Shown piece after piece: positions 24,901 to 38,100 of a stretch of DNA of 64,000 nt (positions within the stretch are counted from its first letter, which is position 1; each line of letters starts with the position of its first letter). A model generated the notes under the pieces. The model did not search any database. It was given only the letters and a program-made list of their open reading frames with translations, and had not been told where the DNA came from. The DNA is from Colius striatus (lineage: Eukaryota > Chordata > Aves > Coliiformes > Coliidae): positions 9,824,915 through 9,888,914 of the forward strand of contig NC_084771.1 in assembly GCF_028858725.1 (NCBI RefSeq), given 5' to 3'. A program made the position numbers and the translations under genes.

Positions 24901-27900
24901 CTAGAAAGGTCAAAAACAGAAAAGAGGCTCTAATAGCAGTATAGCAACCAGCTGGTTGCATTGGGTTTCGTTTTACTGCCATAGTAACACCATGAGCCAC
25001 AGTGTTAATACCGTGCCCGCTGAACGCCCTTTCCCCCTCCTTGTTTTTGTCAAGAGACAAGCCCATGAGAAGGTATTTTCTTCCTGAAGAATTCTTACAA
25101 GGCAATAACAGGCTTTTTGGAGGGGCCAGTCCTCATACCCAGAGATGTAAGGTGGGCAATGTGCAAATGCCAAATTGTTAGGCAGAACTGCTGCTGATTT
25201 AGAAGGCAGTTAATGCTATAAATGTGCCAAGTGCCAGTGGAGTGTTTCTACAGATGGAATAACTGGAAATATTGGAGAGGTTCCAAAGGTTTAATCAAAT
25301 TCAACCAGGTTTTTTTTTTTTCTCCTTTTTTTTTTTCTTTCTTAACTGCAGAATCCTCTAAGGGATGTGAGTTGAAATAGTAGATTATTCCATTGCTTTT
25401 AGTACCACGGGGGAGATTTTTGCAGATGAACATACTTAGAAGCAAACACATAAGTGGGTATACAGATGAGAGCCAGGGGCAGCAATGCTGTGAAAGCCTG
25501 TGCTGGTCCGATTTAGAGGGAGCATCTCTTTAGATACCCTTTCAGGAGGGTTTTTGGAAGTGGACTGATGGGTTTTCAGTCATTCAACACAAAGGAAGCA
25601 AGGGAAAAAGGTTTGTGAAAGTGGCAGCAGCAATGTCACTGGTCCTGCACCACATTGCTGCTGGACCCAGGAAGGTTTGAGTGGGATTCTGAGCATGAGC
25701 ATCCTTTCTGTGGCTCTCCGTGCAGTGCTGAGGCATGCATATATTTCTGCACAGATGCACACCTTCCTCTAGTCTTGTTGACAGCCTTTCCAAGGCTTCT
25801 TATTTAGCCAGACCATATGTGCTTGGGCATGGAGATAGTGTGATGTGGAAAGAGCATCGCATTATCCTTGGGCTGTAAACACCAGCAGGAGCAATCCAGA
25901 GCAAATTTTGTCTGCAAGGAGATCCAGAGCTCTTGGACTTCCATCATAGGACACTCATAACAATCAAGGGTGGCTTTTTTGGCTCATTTATCAAAACCAG
26001 GTTCCAGAAAGCCATTTGCCCTTTACTCTGTCCCCAAATTAGTTCTCTCTGTCCATTCCTTAAGTAGTCATCCAAAGCATGGATCAAAGCCACCAGAGAG
26101 AGGGAACAGAGTTGGGTGTCTCCAGGTAAAGCCTTGCTGCTGAAGAAGTGACATGGGACCAAGCTGGGGAAAGGATTGGAAATGATCCCCTGGGGTTTCC
26201 CTCATTATTTGGTACAGCAAATGAAGAGCCCCTCCCCACTGCTGGCAGGAGGGTTTTGGTTTGGGATGAGGTGGCAGGACCATGCAAAGAAGGACTGAAC
26301 CAGGACAGAGGCTGTGGCAGCTCTGAAGCTTTTCTTTTGTTGCGGTTTCTTTACGTGATGTTTCTTCAACAACGTTTTTATTTTTGCAGATGGCTTGATT
26401 GGATCTGTTCATTGGCATTTATTTGTTTGTTTATTGTAAAGAGAGAAGAGTTTCCTGCTTTTTTCTGAAGTATTTGTTATTGATCCTCTCTGCTCTCTGC
26501 CACTTTAACGTCGGGGACCGTCTCCTTCCCAGGCACCGCCGTATTCTCTGCCTACTTTCTGCTCAGCCCCCTGTGTTGCTCTATCCACTGTTTCTCACTG
26601 AATAAATTGCTCCAAAGCTATTAGCCTCAATGCCACAGTCTGCTGCTCCTGCTTTCCTGCACCCACCTCCAGCCCACGATTGATCCGGCCCGCTGTCTGT
26701 TTGCTGCAGTCAAGGCTGCCCTACTGCCACTGCGCACAAATTGCTGCACAATTGAATTGGTTCAAAACCTTTTCTAAACATTCCCTACCCTTTGTGATAC
26801 TGCCCATTGCTCCAGCCAGAGCTGGGAGCTTTTACATTATTTTTATCTGGTGGAACTGGGGGGAAGAGGCTTTGATTTTTACGTGAGTGTCTTTATCTCC
26901 AAATTCATTTTTTCATTGCAGTCAATGCGGGAATTAACACCTACGTGATGGTGGGAATTGAGGAGAAGCTGTTGTGTATGGATCTGTGGCCTCAATTGTG
27001 TATCCTGCTCAAACAATGCAGTGGGGTGCCTCAGCTCCTAGCTAGCCCCTGGTTTTGCAAGGGTTGGGGTTTGCTTGGTGCATCTGTGCCCTTCGCAGAC
27101 GCTGTGAGCTGCTGGTGCTGATGTGCTGCGCAGCCCTCGCTGGCAGCTTTGTGTCCAGAGGCACCAGGATGATTGGGTTTTCTGTTGATGTGGTTGTGGT
27201 CTAACTAGAGGCTTTTCAGAGATATAACCCATTGTGGTGGTCTTGGAGATGTTTAAGTATGGTAACATCTGGCAGGTCTGTGACAGCGTGAGGTTTGTGA
27301 TGCCTGGGGTTTCAGAGCGTATCCGTCCGAGCAACCTGGGGCTTGCTGGAAGGGGCTGAGCACAGTGCTCACATACAGAACTGAAGGTAATGTTCTCACC
27401 TACACGGGCAGGGATGTGAAAGCTGCTGTGGATGCCTCTTACCTGGGGCTGCCTGGCTTCAGGGGCACATTTGAGCAAATCACACAGGAGCTCTCTTTGT
27501 ATCGTACACATCTGTAGCTGTTTTCTGGGCAGATGCAAGAAAGCTTTTGCAAGTGCTACGGGAAGAAGGGTTGGAAATAAGAAATGGTTTTGCAGGTGGT
27601 TTTAAGTATCACCCTGAGAAAGGTGTGTTGGTACAAAAGGTGGTACAGTGCTTCCAGCAGCTGCTGATGTTTCTTTGTTTTTCATTCGTCATCCGTCCTT
27701 CCCAAACTCCTCTTCATTCCAAATACTCACACAAGAGCCCTTCTGAAGCAACATTTATCTTGAGTGCTGCTATATCAGGATTCATCGATCTTGTCATCCA
27801 CATCCAATGAAGCTCCAAGGGTGGAAGAGTTGACACATGCACCCTGTTCCTCTAGGCCTGTTCTTTGATGTTGGCAAGAGACTGACGCTGGGGCAGGACT

Positions 27901-29567
27901 TTGTTGGAGCTTACTTTACAAGATAATCCATCCCAGAACCCTCCCCATGGAGTGGCCCAGTTCAATATAACAGTCTGTCTCCAGCAGATGCCAAGGACAC
28001 AACTAAGCAACTCCAGTGGATTTGTTCTCAGCCTCCTGACACCCTCCTAGACAATGGAAATCTGTCTGAATTCAGTCTTCTTCTAGGGCTCCTCCTTGCA
28101 CAGTGGTGCTTGGTCCTGCAGCCTCTACCTCTGTACCACCTGGAGAATATCCTGGCTGTGTCTTTCCAACACTGGCAAGCCTACTCTTGTGTTATACTTA
28201 AAGTGATTTGAACAGTTTCCTGCAGGAATACCTTCTGTGCCTAGAGATCCTCCTTAAACTCTTCTCTAACGTTTTGTCTTCAAGAAGTGATGTTATAAAA
28301 GGGCAGCAGACATATCTGGCATTATGAAATCTTATTGAGTAAGCCTGTGACTTCACCCTTGTAATGTTTCTGTCCACTCTGACCTTCTCCCTCATCATCT
28401 GCTGATGACAAACCCAAGGATGCTACATCAAACTGAATTTAGGATTCTGGCATTGTGACATCTGTGCGTGTTTCTTCTTTGGAAATGCCTTTGGGCACTT
28501 GACGTATAATAATGATGATACAAAGTTAGTGTGGTTGATGGGTCTTGTATTGACAACCCTGAAGCTCACCAGGGACCTTAACACAGGTGGCACCAATTTA
28601 TTTACAAATTTCTGTTCAGACAGGACCACCTTTAAGCACAGACAGCAATTTCAGTCTCTGCCTAGGTGTTGTCATTTCTGTTGTACTGTCAAGCAGGAGG
28701 CTATCGTGCTGCTGATGTCTGTGACAAGCTCAGAAACAGGCTCAGCAATAAACCATCTATCAGGAAATCTGGGTCCATGTCTGAGACAGAGGTGAGCTGC
28801 TCCTGTCATTGTGTTGTGGTCCCAGCCTTACTTCTCATCCTCAAACTCCTTCTTTGCAACTGTTTTGAGATGTTATTACTCTGTGAGTCTTATTTCTTCT
28901 CTTCTCTCAAGAACAAGAGCAGCCAATATTGTGTACCTGTACTTTGCAGTGCTGACCTAGTGTGCCATCCCAAATCTGCTCGAGCTTACAGGGTTGTGTC
29001 ATCCTCCCCTTATTGGAGAGGTCATGGCAAGGAATGATAGCAGGTACAAGCTGAAACCTGCTCGCTGAAGACCTACTTTGCTCTTTGCTCCTCTCGACCC
29101 ACATTGTACACAGTGTGTGGTGCTTGTCCTCTGTCTCTCAGCCAAAGATTTTACTATTCAGGAAGTTGGGAAGTTTGGCTGTCCTTGGTCTCATTAGTTT
29201 GTTAAGCACAGGGGAGCTTGGATCCCATTTCAAATGGCTGTAATTTGGGTGAGCTCGAGACAATGTGAGAGGATTAAATAGTGAAATTGTGTGTATTACT
29301 TTGACCAAAAAAAAACCCCTCTATTCAATTTGACTTGAATATTTAATTTTAAGAACATAAGGGTTAGACATTAACTTGGGCTTGGCAGAGAGTTCATCAC
29401 TTGTAAGACTGCACAGAGAGTTCTTCACGTGCTGAGGTCAGTGCTTGAAGTCAAGCACGTCTTTCTGAAAATTCTCTTCAGAATTGGCCTCAACAAAGAA
29501 GTGACTGGGTAAGATTTAACTGCTTATTGTTGTAGGAGGTCCTCTTGAATGGTCTTCTGGTCTTAAA
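21974..29567. other. Non-coding unique sequence
   Basis: No gene is recognisable. A short (TG)n lies at 23305-23318, a small CpG cluster at about 24785-24850, and a long T/C tract at 25308-25345 that forms a strong 3' splice-site-like signal. A TATAAAAGG string at about 28293 has no other promoter signal around it. The stretch 27800-29500 looks like old, eroded sequence, but I cannot assign it to a repeat family. Confidence 0.55.
25308..25372 (+). other. Strong polypyrimidine tract / acceptor with adjacent donor (possible 15-nt microexon)
   Basis: A T/C tract of about 35 bases leads to TTAACTGCAG (AG at 25350-25351), a textbook 3' splice site with a plausible branch A. Only 15 bases later comes GAT|GTGAGT at 25367, a reasonable donor. 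Together they would define a 15-nt exon (25352-25366), within the range of neuronal microexons. It is equally possible that only a decoy acceptor is present. Confidence 0.2.
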
Positions 29568-29670
29568 TCAGAATATCTTGAGTTGGAGGGGACCCATAAG
29601 GATGATATTGTCCAATACTCTGCTCCTCACAAGGCTGCCTAAAGCTAAACCATACAACTGAGAAGGTCTT
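29568..29670 (-). mobile_element. Old CR1 3' fragment of a second family
   Basis: AGAATATCTTGAGTTGGAGG, then CCCATAAGGATGAT and TGCTCCTCACAAGGCTGCC, match the 3' region of a CR1 type different from the 7.7-kb copy (the AGTTGGAAGGGACCCATAAGGA type common in bird genomes). It is diverged and truncated; the left end is uncertain. Confidence 0.65.
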
Positions 29671-32600
29671 GTTGGATATCTGTGAGATCTGGAAGATGGC
29701 TTTTGTCAGGGAGGGGAGTTATGTCAGTCTTCCTTTACCCAGACTAACACTTTTGCAAGTGCTAAAGGAGATTCATCTCCTGGAGAAGCTCTTTCATGGA
29801 GCATAGTAGAAATATAAAGACCCAAATACCCAGGGGATTCAAAATAGTGTCATCTGGAGTGAAATCCTTTGCTTTTCCCTCTCTCTCAGCAGCAGATGTT
29901 TGAGGCTAGGTATTGCATGGAGTGGACTGAAGGGGCTGTGGCCCAGCACATGTGCTTTGTCCCTACCAGCCTCAGTGAGAAAGCCTTGAGTGGCACTTTC
30001 AGGCTTTTAGTGGTACTGTGCAAAGACTGGCTGAGGGAGAAAAAAATTATGCTTTGCCTGCCTAGGATGAGTAAATGCAGTATTTTATCTTTTTTCCTCT
30101 TTAATATTATGTGCCTGCATCTTCTCTGATAAGTGAAAACAATGCTGCTCGGAACACTTTAAAGGGTTTTTAGTAAATGAGAACAAAGAGTGCCAGGCTG
30201 AGAGATTTAAAAGGAACTTGGTCAAAATGCTAGCAATGGTTTTAGTCAAAATATCTGAGTTTGGGGACTTGTAAGAGTGTTTTTAGTTAGCTTAAAGTTG
30301 TTGAGCGTGGCAAGAATAGAAGGCGGTTGGTGGCTGATTTCTGTGATAGCTGAGATCACAGGGCAGCGTGAGAGCACAGGTTGCAGGCAGGGCTATCCTG
30401 CTACTGACTTTTATTTTCCTGTCAAAGAAGTCAGGTCTGAGTGTCAGAATGGATCAGAAAGACACAGTTCTGACCTTCCTCTCTCACTGTTGTGTTACCG
30501 TGTGCGACCTGCGTGGGCAATAAGATCCTTGCTGGGACCAGACCCTTCCCGTGGGAACCAACAGACTGATTTCAGAGAGCACCAAATTGAGCTCTTTCTG
30601 CTGCAAGTCATCACATTGTACTGGGGGATGTGCCGAGGTGCCTTGCAGCTGTGGCTGCATTTTCTGAGTGGAGAAAGTGGTTCCTGGACAGGTATATTTA
30701 GGGCATCGAAAGGTTTTGACTGAGAACTGTTCTGTACAGAGCAAAGGGACACACAAGCACCATAATGCTGACTCCAGACTTCCTTGAAGTCTGGGCAGAG
30801 ATCATATTTACTGGTTTTTTTTTTTCATTCTGTCCTGTTTCTTCAGGTCTGCCCTTTTTCTCCTCTAGCCTGAAGGCTTGTGCTTGCTTGGTTCTCGTAC
30901 TGGACACCTTTAAGTCAACCAGAGGATGATGCATCGAGTTTGCCATCATTTTGCTATTTCTGTGCTTGCTTCTTTGCTTGAAGACCCTCAGTAGGCAAGG
31001 GGTTAACAGCATCCTCTTGGTTCTTCCAGTTACCCCATCAGGACTGTTTAAAAATTAGCTTCTCCCCACTTACAGCACTATAATTAGGATACAGGAGTTG
31101 TGGGGAATGATTTCACAAAGTGACTTGGTGTACTCGCCCATGCACCCCAGGGAGCCAGGCAATTATGCATACATAATTCTACTCTTTGAATATTTTCTCT
31201 TTCTCTGCATAATTTCTCTCTATTCATCTTTCCAGTGTCCTTCTGAGATAAACTTAGAAGTCTCAGCTTTCAGGATTTAAAAAAAGATCCTGTGCCTGCA
31301 TGTGCATTATTTGCATTTAAACCAGCAGTCGTTGCCTGGGATGGAGCGGAGGGGTGAGGCTGGGGAGGAGGCTTGAAGCAGCCTACGAAAGGAAGGAGGA
31401 GAAGCCCTTTGATACAACAGCACAACCACTCTGGCTGGCAGATGATCAGAAAGAGGTGGTGCAGAGTGTTTCGCTCCTGAGCTCCTCGCTCATTTGTCAT
31501 TTAGGCCTTTGCTAGAGCAAAGCTGCTGCTTTGTTGGGGCAGGTGCTTTGTAAAGGTGTCTCTGGTCTCCACAGATGTGGTCTTAAACCCAGTGCTTTCT
31601 CTTCCCATGCAGGGTTGTGAAAGGTCCCTTTAGCTGTCGGCAGCTCTTGGTTTCCTGCCACCATCCTTGGGCCAAAACACGTGACGTGGTGCTCAGTCCC
31701 CTGGAAGCGGCCGATATTTTATGCATAAGCTAATAGTGTTGTTGCACTTCGTACTGGGAGGCTTCAGTCTCTGCTACAGAGAAAGGTGTCTTCGTGCTGA
31801 GTAACAGCTGGCCTAAGGAGCTGCTCTGCTTTCAACAGGAGCCTGAGTTTGAGTCTGCTCAGCTTTCTCGGCAGGGGTTGCAGTCTGGGGGTGACGTGGA
31901 GGTGCAGGCTGGGTGCGCACAGGGATGCTCACAGCAGAGCCTGGTCCAGACCTTCCCCCTGCCACAGGCCTTGCCCCCTGCACCCTGAATATTACAGAGC
32001 TGACCCTTTTAAGTGCAACTGTGTTTTTGTTTCTAATATCCTGTTTATGGTGTTCCCGGTGAGTTTATTGCAGCAGGATGAGCAGAACACAAAGTAACTG
32101 CCAGCATATTGCCACTGTCTTCAGACTCAGTTTATCTTTATAAACTTGCTGTTGACATGATGCAGTTTCTCCTGGTTGCAGTGTAACTTTATAGCAGCAA
32201 AGTTGTGATAAAAGACAACTTGTTGAAGGGATTCTTTGTCATACTCCTGAATCATCTACGATCCCTTTTTCCCCCCTCCCCGTGCCAGAAGTGTGCTGGT
32301 GCTTTGCAATTATACCCACGCTTGATGCCTTTTTCTTTCCCTCCTTTTCTCTCAGTGATTCAAATTCCCTATTGTATCCTCATTCATTCTCTCTCTCTCT
32401 TGGTTTCTTCTCCTCCTTTTTTTTTTACCCCTCAATTTCATCCACCACCTTCTCCAGGCACTGTAGCTGCAGGTGCTTTACTGTGGTCTAAGGAAAAGCT
32501 ACTGTTCTACTTCCCAAAGAAAGCTCATTGTGTGGTGCCACGAAGAAAAGCTTTAGACAACACAAGGGAATAAAGGCACCACATTTCTCTGAAAGTTTTT

Positions 32601-33149
32601 CTTTTCTTCCCCTTTCTTTTATTTTTTATTTTTTAAGGAATAATACATAAGCTGCTAGGAAAGGGCAGAAATGTCTCCTGCTTCTCTCTAGTCATGCCTG
32701 TGAGGCTGGGAAATTCTAAGAAAGCCTCCTTTTTACATAGGAACTTGAAAGCTAGACCACCCCACCTCCAAACCTTTGCTGTTCTCTGCATTACCCTCAT
32801 AAGCCTAACAAAAAATCCTAAGATTGTTCCCAAACAGCACAAAATCAAAGCTTGCAGGGCAGTAGCATAATTACTTGCTTTCTTTTTTGGTACCAGTTTA
32901 TAGCAATCTTATGTAAGACACTCAAATACTTTCAAAGAGGCCTTTTTAGCAGCCAGAGCTCAGTTATTCCATGATCAGCAGAGTTACTGGAAGCTGGCAT
33001 CAGCACAAATGGGTGATGGGTTTGGGTCCTGGCCATAGTTCTGTGGGGGAGACTGGCACCAAATATACTGGACCCATAGCTGCTGGACCCCTCCCAGCCA
33101 TGAAGCCCCCAGTACATGCTGCACTCATCCACACCACCTGCATACATCC
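29671..33149. other. Non-coding sequence with a C/T-rich tract
   Basis: No gene is recognisable. Bases 32240-32480 are strongly C/T-biased on the plus strand (CTCTCTCTCT at about 32388-32400). Open frames of up to 148 codons (30277-30723) show no family resemblance. Confidence 0.6.
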
Positions 33150-33398
33150 ACTGCAGAGGGCTCTGGCCAGGCTGGAGCAATCGGATGAGGTTCCACATGA
33201 GGCTGAGGCTGGAGGGCAATTGCATGAGGTTCAACAAGGCCAAGGGCAGGTCCTGCACTTGGGTCACCCAACCCCAGGCAATGCTCCAGGCTGGGGCAGA
33301 GGGGCTGGAAAGGAAGGAAAGGGCCTGGGGAGGTTGGTGACAGCAGCTGATAATGAGCCAGCAGCGTGCCCAGGTGGGCAAGGAGCTCCCTTGAAGCT
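33150..33398 (+). mobile_element. Internal CR1 ORF2 fragment (plus strand)
   Basis: The segment matches the part of CR1 just before the conserved C-terminus: TGAGGTTCAACAAGGCCAAG, CCTGCACTTGGGTCAC, GACAGC...TGAGCCAGCAG and TGCCCAGGTGGGCAAG are all typical. It is truncated at both ends and lacks the 3' tail, unlike the other copies, so it has lost its 3' part after insertion or by rearrangement. Frame is not maintained. Confidence 0.75.
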
Positions 33399-34541
33399 AT
33401 TGCAAAGCTGTGTAGCTTAGGTTCTGAGGGCCATGGGTGGGGGGAAAAGGACGAAAGAGGAATTTTGTCAGCTCTACCCATTAGTGCTCAGTGTAGCTGT
33501 AGTGGCATCATACTATTTAAATAGAAGGAATCTTAAAATGCAGTTGTCTTCTCACCACTGATGCTGGGGACTGGTTACAGTTGGCACTTTGCTGGTCATG
33601 GACAATGAATATCTGCTGGTTCCACCTGCAGGTTTCGATGTATTTCCCACTCTTGTGCCTTCACACAGTGCTGCAGATTTGGTGCAACTTAAATGCAGAG
33701 GAGGGAAGTTAAACCAAACCAGCTATTTTAGTTGAGGCTAATAAAGGGGACACATTTCTTTTCATCAGAGCTATGTAAAACAATGCTTTTCTTAGGCCTA
33801 AAGCTGCACCTAAACCTACTGTCATCTCCTTGTGAACATTTATTCTTAGCTCTATTTGTGCTTTCCTTACCCAATAAATATGCATGGTGGAAGGGTAAGA
33901 ATGTATCTGTGCAGCAGAGATACTTTCCTGGAATGAAATGGAAATCTCATTGTTTTGTTTCCAGTTATATTGCAGCCAGTGATCTTTAGTTATTTCAGTA
34001 ATAACACACAGAAGGAAAGTCACCTGACATATTGGCATCCTTGGTAAATACAGTGAAATAAGTGTCAGCTTTAAAGACAGTAGTTGTCCAGTTTGCAAAT
34101 TAGGAAATGACAGAGAGTTTGTGGCATGATAATGTTAGGGAGGGAAGCTGACATGAATTTACAGATGTAACTGCAGCCTCTCAGCAGTCTCTGTTAGCTG
34201 CCCATGAAATACCTCCCTCCCTCACCCTGCCTGCAAGCTACAGAACTGTTGTTACCATCTAACCCCCAGTAATTAGTCTGTGCTTAGAGATACCATGAAT
34301 TGTGCTGAATTTCTGTAATTTTTCCTGCTTTTCGTAGTGGATCCTCCATCAGGGCACTTGAAATGCCCTCACGGAGCTGAAACACCTTTACACAGTGCAT
34401 TGGCTTTTCCCAGTGAAAAGTAATTGTTTTTGAAAATAGGCCCAGGCAGCTGGAGTTGGGGTGTGCAATGCAGAGGCAGAATGCATCCTTCCAGCCACAG
34501 CATCCATCAGACTCATTGCCCTCCATCCTCCCAGGGGTTTT
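33399..34541. other. Non-coding unique sequence
   Basis: I see no gene or repeat here. The minus-strand frame at 33709-34098 (129 codons) has no family resemblance. Confidence 0.6.
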
Positions 34542-34597
34542 GGATACCCACCCCTGGATACCCACCCCTGGATACCCATCCCTGGATACCCATCCCT
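34542..34597 (+). repeat. 14-bp minisatellite, four units
   Basis: The unit GGATACCCACCCCT occurs four times head to tail. The last two units share a C-to-T change at position 10, showing that the array grew by duplicating unit pairs. It ends 15 bases before the 3' end of the CR1 copy at 34613. Confidence 0.95.
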
Positions 34598-34612
34598 GCA
34601 ACCTTGAGGGGA

Positions 34613-35178
34613 ACCACAGAATCATGGAATTGTTTCAGTTGGAAAAGCCCTTTAAGCTCCTGGAGTCCAAGCCCTCCCTCACCCTGCCCAGCTCACCACT
34701 GACCCACAGCCCTCAGCACCTCAGCTCCATGGCTTTGGGATCCCTCCAGGGCTGGGCACTCCCCCAGCTCCCTGGGCAGCCTGGCACAGGGGCTGACACC
34801 CCTCTCAGGGAAACAGTTCTGCCTCAGCTCCAATCTCAACCTCACCTGGGCAACTTGAGGCCATTTCTGAGGCCATTTATGTGATTCTGTAGTTTCCTCT
34901 TGTCCTACCACTTGAAAACTGGGAGAAAAGATGAATCTCCACCTCCCTGCAGCCTCCTGTCAGGGAGTGTCAGAGAGGGCTCCTGTCTCCCCTCAGCCTC
35001 CTCTTCTCCAGGCTCAACACCCCCATTCCCTCAGCCCCTCCCCAGCCCCTTGTGCTCCAGCCCCTTCCCCAGCTCTGTGCCCGGCTCTGGCCACGCTGCA
35101 GCCCCTCAGTGTCCCTCTGGCAGTGAGTGAGGGACCCAGCACTGAACACAGTATTTGAGGGGTGGCCTCAGACTCGAA
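34613..35178 (-). mobile_element. CR1 LINE fragment, subfamily b
   Basis: Reverse-complemented CR1 from its tail (CAGAATCATGGAATTG) into the ORF2 C-terminal region (CTCAGCCTCCTCTTCTCCAG, CACTGAACACAGTATTTGAG). Bases 34697-34813 are identical to 43091-43207. A short internal duplication of CTGAGGCCATTT is present at about 34853-34877. The right-hand end grades into a CpG-rich stretch (35205-35245). Confidence 0.9.
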
Positions 35179-38100
35179 GCTGAAGGGTGCCCTCTGGCAG
35201 AGGAGGTGCCGGCCCGGTTGGGGCGCAGGCGCGGTGTCCTGGCTGGTGCCGTGTGTGCAGATCCATGTACCCGTGTTGCTCTGGCCTGCCTTGCCTAGGA
35301 TTGCCAATCTGGACTCAAAGAAGTACTTTGGATGCTGCATCTTGGCAGGCGAAGGCTGGTGACAGATGCTAACTCTTTGTTTTTCTGTTTTCCCCGGTAT
35401 AAATACATTCAGGCTTTTAAAGGTTGTTATTATTAGCATCATTGTTCAAGTCTTTTCAGGACAAAGCGCCCTCTGCTCAGGAGGGAGTGTGGACCACAGC
35501 TTCCCTCCCTGGCTTCTCAGTTGTCTGAACTCGAGATACCAGCCTGATGGCTTGTTTTTTTCCTGCCTTCCAAACAGTTCTCCTCCTGCTTTTGCCCAGC
35601 AGTGCAGGTTCCCAGGAGGCCGTAAGGGTTTGATGCAGGCAGATGTGTCACGAGCACACGACGCTTTTCAGATGGTTTGTGATGGTTCAGAGGGAAAGCC
35701 TCTTAGCACGGATACCAACACGTCCACAGACACTGCCTGCTACAGCTGCCTGTATCTAGCAGATACACAGCCACGTGGGGTTGTATGTGGCATAAATAGG
35801 ATTTCATGATATACTTTCATTATCTGAACTTACACGACCTGTTTCTGCCGTGGTATCTCTCAGTTGGTGGGAGGTAGGAGTGCATTATTTGTCTCATCAA
35901 CTTGTTTGTTTAACTTTCAGCTGGCATAGTATTTAAATAGAGCATCTCCCTGTGCATGTCTTGTCTATCTAGGCACTTGTTCCCATTGGTGTTACTCTCC
36001 TCCTCCTCACATTCCCCCGCCTGTGTTGTAGCACCTGTTGTATTTTGCCACAGATTAGACCATAAGATTTTTCACAGTGGGGATAGTTTGTGCTTGTGCA
36101 GCTCTGAGCATTGCAGGGCTGGATCCTGCCCCAGGTTTGTGGATACCACATGTGGCAAGCCAGAGAGGGCAATGGCAGGGATCCAGCGAGAGGAGATGGT
36201 TGTGGTTGGCTGTTCTTTTAAACCAAGACTACATGAAATATCATCAGCAGCTTCAAGCAGTTGTTGCTTCAGTTCCTCAAATACCTTTTAGCCAGCTTCC
36301 CTGGCTTTAGCCTTCACACTAATTGCTCTTGCCTACGATGACAGTGAAACCACCAGTGCCCAGCTGTGCATGTGTCTCTCTCCAAACATGCATTATAGCA
36401 ACTGGAGCAGCACTACTGTTAAGATTGAGTTGGTATTTGTGTCTCACAGGCTGCAACTCAGTATTCAAGCTGTCAGCCCAGGTGCAATTTAAAAGATACA
36501 ATAAAGTCGAGAACCAAAAGTGGTTTCCATCCATTGGGCCATTTTAGAGCAGTGTTTGAAAGGAGACATTTTAACTTGCTGGGATGTATTTTCACAGATG
36601 ATGCATGTCTACATGTTACAAGGTTTTCAAGAACATGTGACTTCTAAAAAATTTCCTGTGCTACTTTGGTTTTTCTTCAGCTTGTTGTGTGAGAAAATGC
36701 TCGTGTGTGTAAAAAGGACCTTTGCATAGTGAACTGATACCAAACACAACTGTTATCTGCATGCTATTTTAAGTCCAGTTTCATTTGCCATCCATCCAAA
36801 ACTACTTGTTTTGTGTAGTTTGAACCTTTGGAGAAATGGGGAAATGATACAATGTCTTGTAGTTTTGCATTTCCAAGCAAATCAATGCCATTTAATGCAC
36901 CTCTGATATCATGTAGGTAAACCAGGACAGAGGCCGTAGCAACTGTGAGTGTGTAAGGATGAGCTCAGGGTGAAATATGAACAGACTGGATAAATGGTAA
37001 AAGATAAGGGACGTGGCTAATCATTACATGTTCACAGATTGTAAAACTGTCTTAAATCGTGCAGGTTGTTTGGGGGTTTTTAAATCTTTCATTCCTTTAT
37101 GTATATGTTGGTTTTTGAGCTTCTAGGTTGTACTTGGTCCATATTTTCAGATGTTTCTTTACAAATGGATGGGCTGGACACAATTCCATTGTATTGGGTG
37201 AGACTGTCATGTCACCACTTGACTCCAGGAGCTCAAGCAGTTGGAAAAACACCAAACAGTCAGAGCTGATCACATTGGGTGAGCTGGAAGCACTAAATTT
37301 AGATCATTTAAAATCTTTCACTTCTACTGTGCTGCTAGATTGTTAACTGAGGTGAAAAAAAAATGGAAGTACTTTCAGAGTTTCAAATTGATAGCATCCT
37401 TTTAAATCTTAGCATAAATTCAGTGGCACTTCACCTCCCTCCCACAATCCGATCTAAAGAGCCAGAGTAACGATGGCATCTTTTTTTCCTCTAAGCTATA
37501 CAAAGAGCACATATCAGCGATATATTAATGAAATATTAGCAAATCGATGCCAGGAAAAGCAACAGGAAAAGCTAGAAGAGAAATCTGTGCTGGTAAGGCA
37601 CAGGAGTTGCAGCAGTGACCTGACACGAAGGAGCCAATTCAACCCAGAGATAGGGTTGCTATTGAGAGAAAATATTACTTGCTCAAAGAAAGGAGGACGA
37701 AAGCCCTTCACTACGATGGAGTTGCACCATCTGTGACACCTGCATTCAGTAATGGGCACGGTGGATAATAGGCAAAGAGATTGTACAGCAAAACATGCGT
37801 CATTTACCTTGGAATAAAGAGGTTTAATTTCTGAAAGGCTCTCGGCACATCTTGAAGTAAATGAGAGCCAAGGGCATTTGTCACCTGGCAGACCGAGACA
37901 CGTAACTGGACTACTCACCCCGTGTAAATAAACCTCACCAGGGCTCGGGTTTGCACAGGGGAATCTTCCTCCTGTCCGTGGGTTAACAGAGCCCAGTGGA
38001 TTTTTTGCCCACAGCTGTGCTGAGAAGATCCGTGCTCCTCCCAGCCCTGGTTTGCAGTGCTGTTGTCCGTGTGGTTGAGCTCATCACTGTTCCCTATGTA

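Noticed and set aside
26917..27110. Acceptor-like CATTGCAG followed by an open frame of about 60 codons.
   Set aside because: No donor of quality and no recognisable protein; a weaker case than the listed exon candidates.
28288..28305. TATAAAAGG string like a TATA box.
   Set aside because: No initiator, CpG content, downstream ORF or exon signals; single TATA-like strings are frequent in this base composition.
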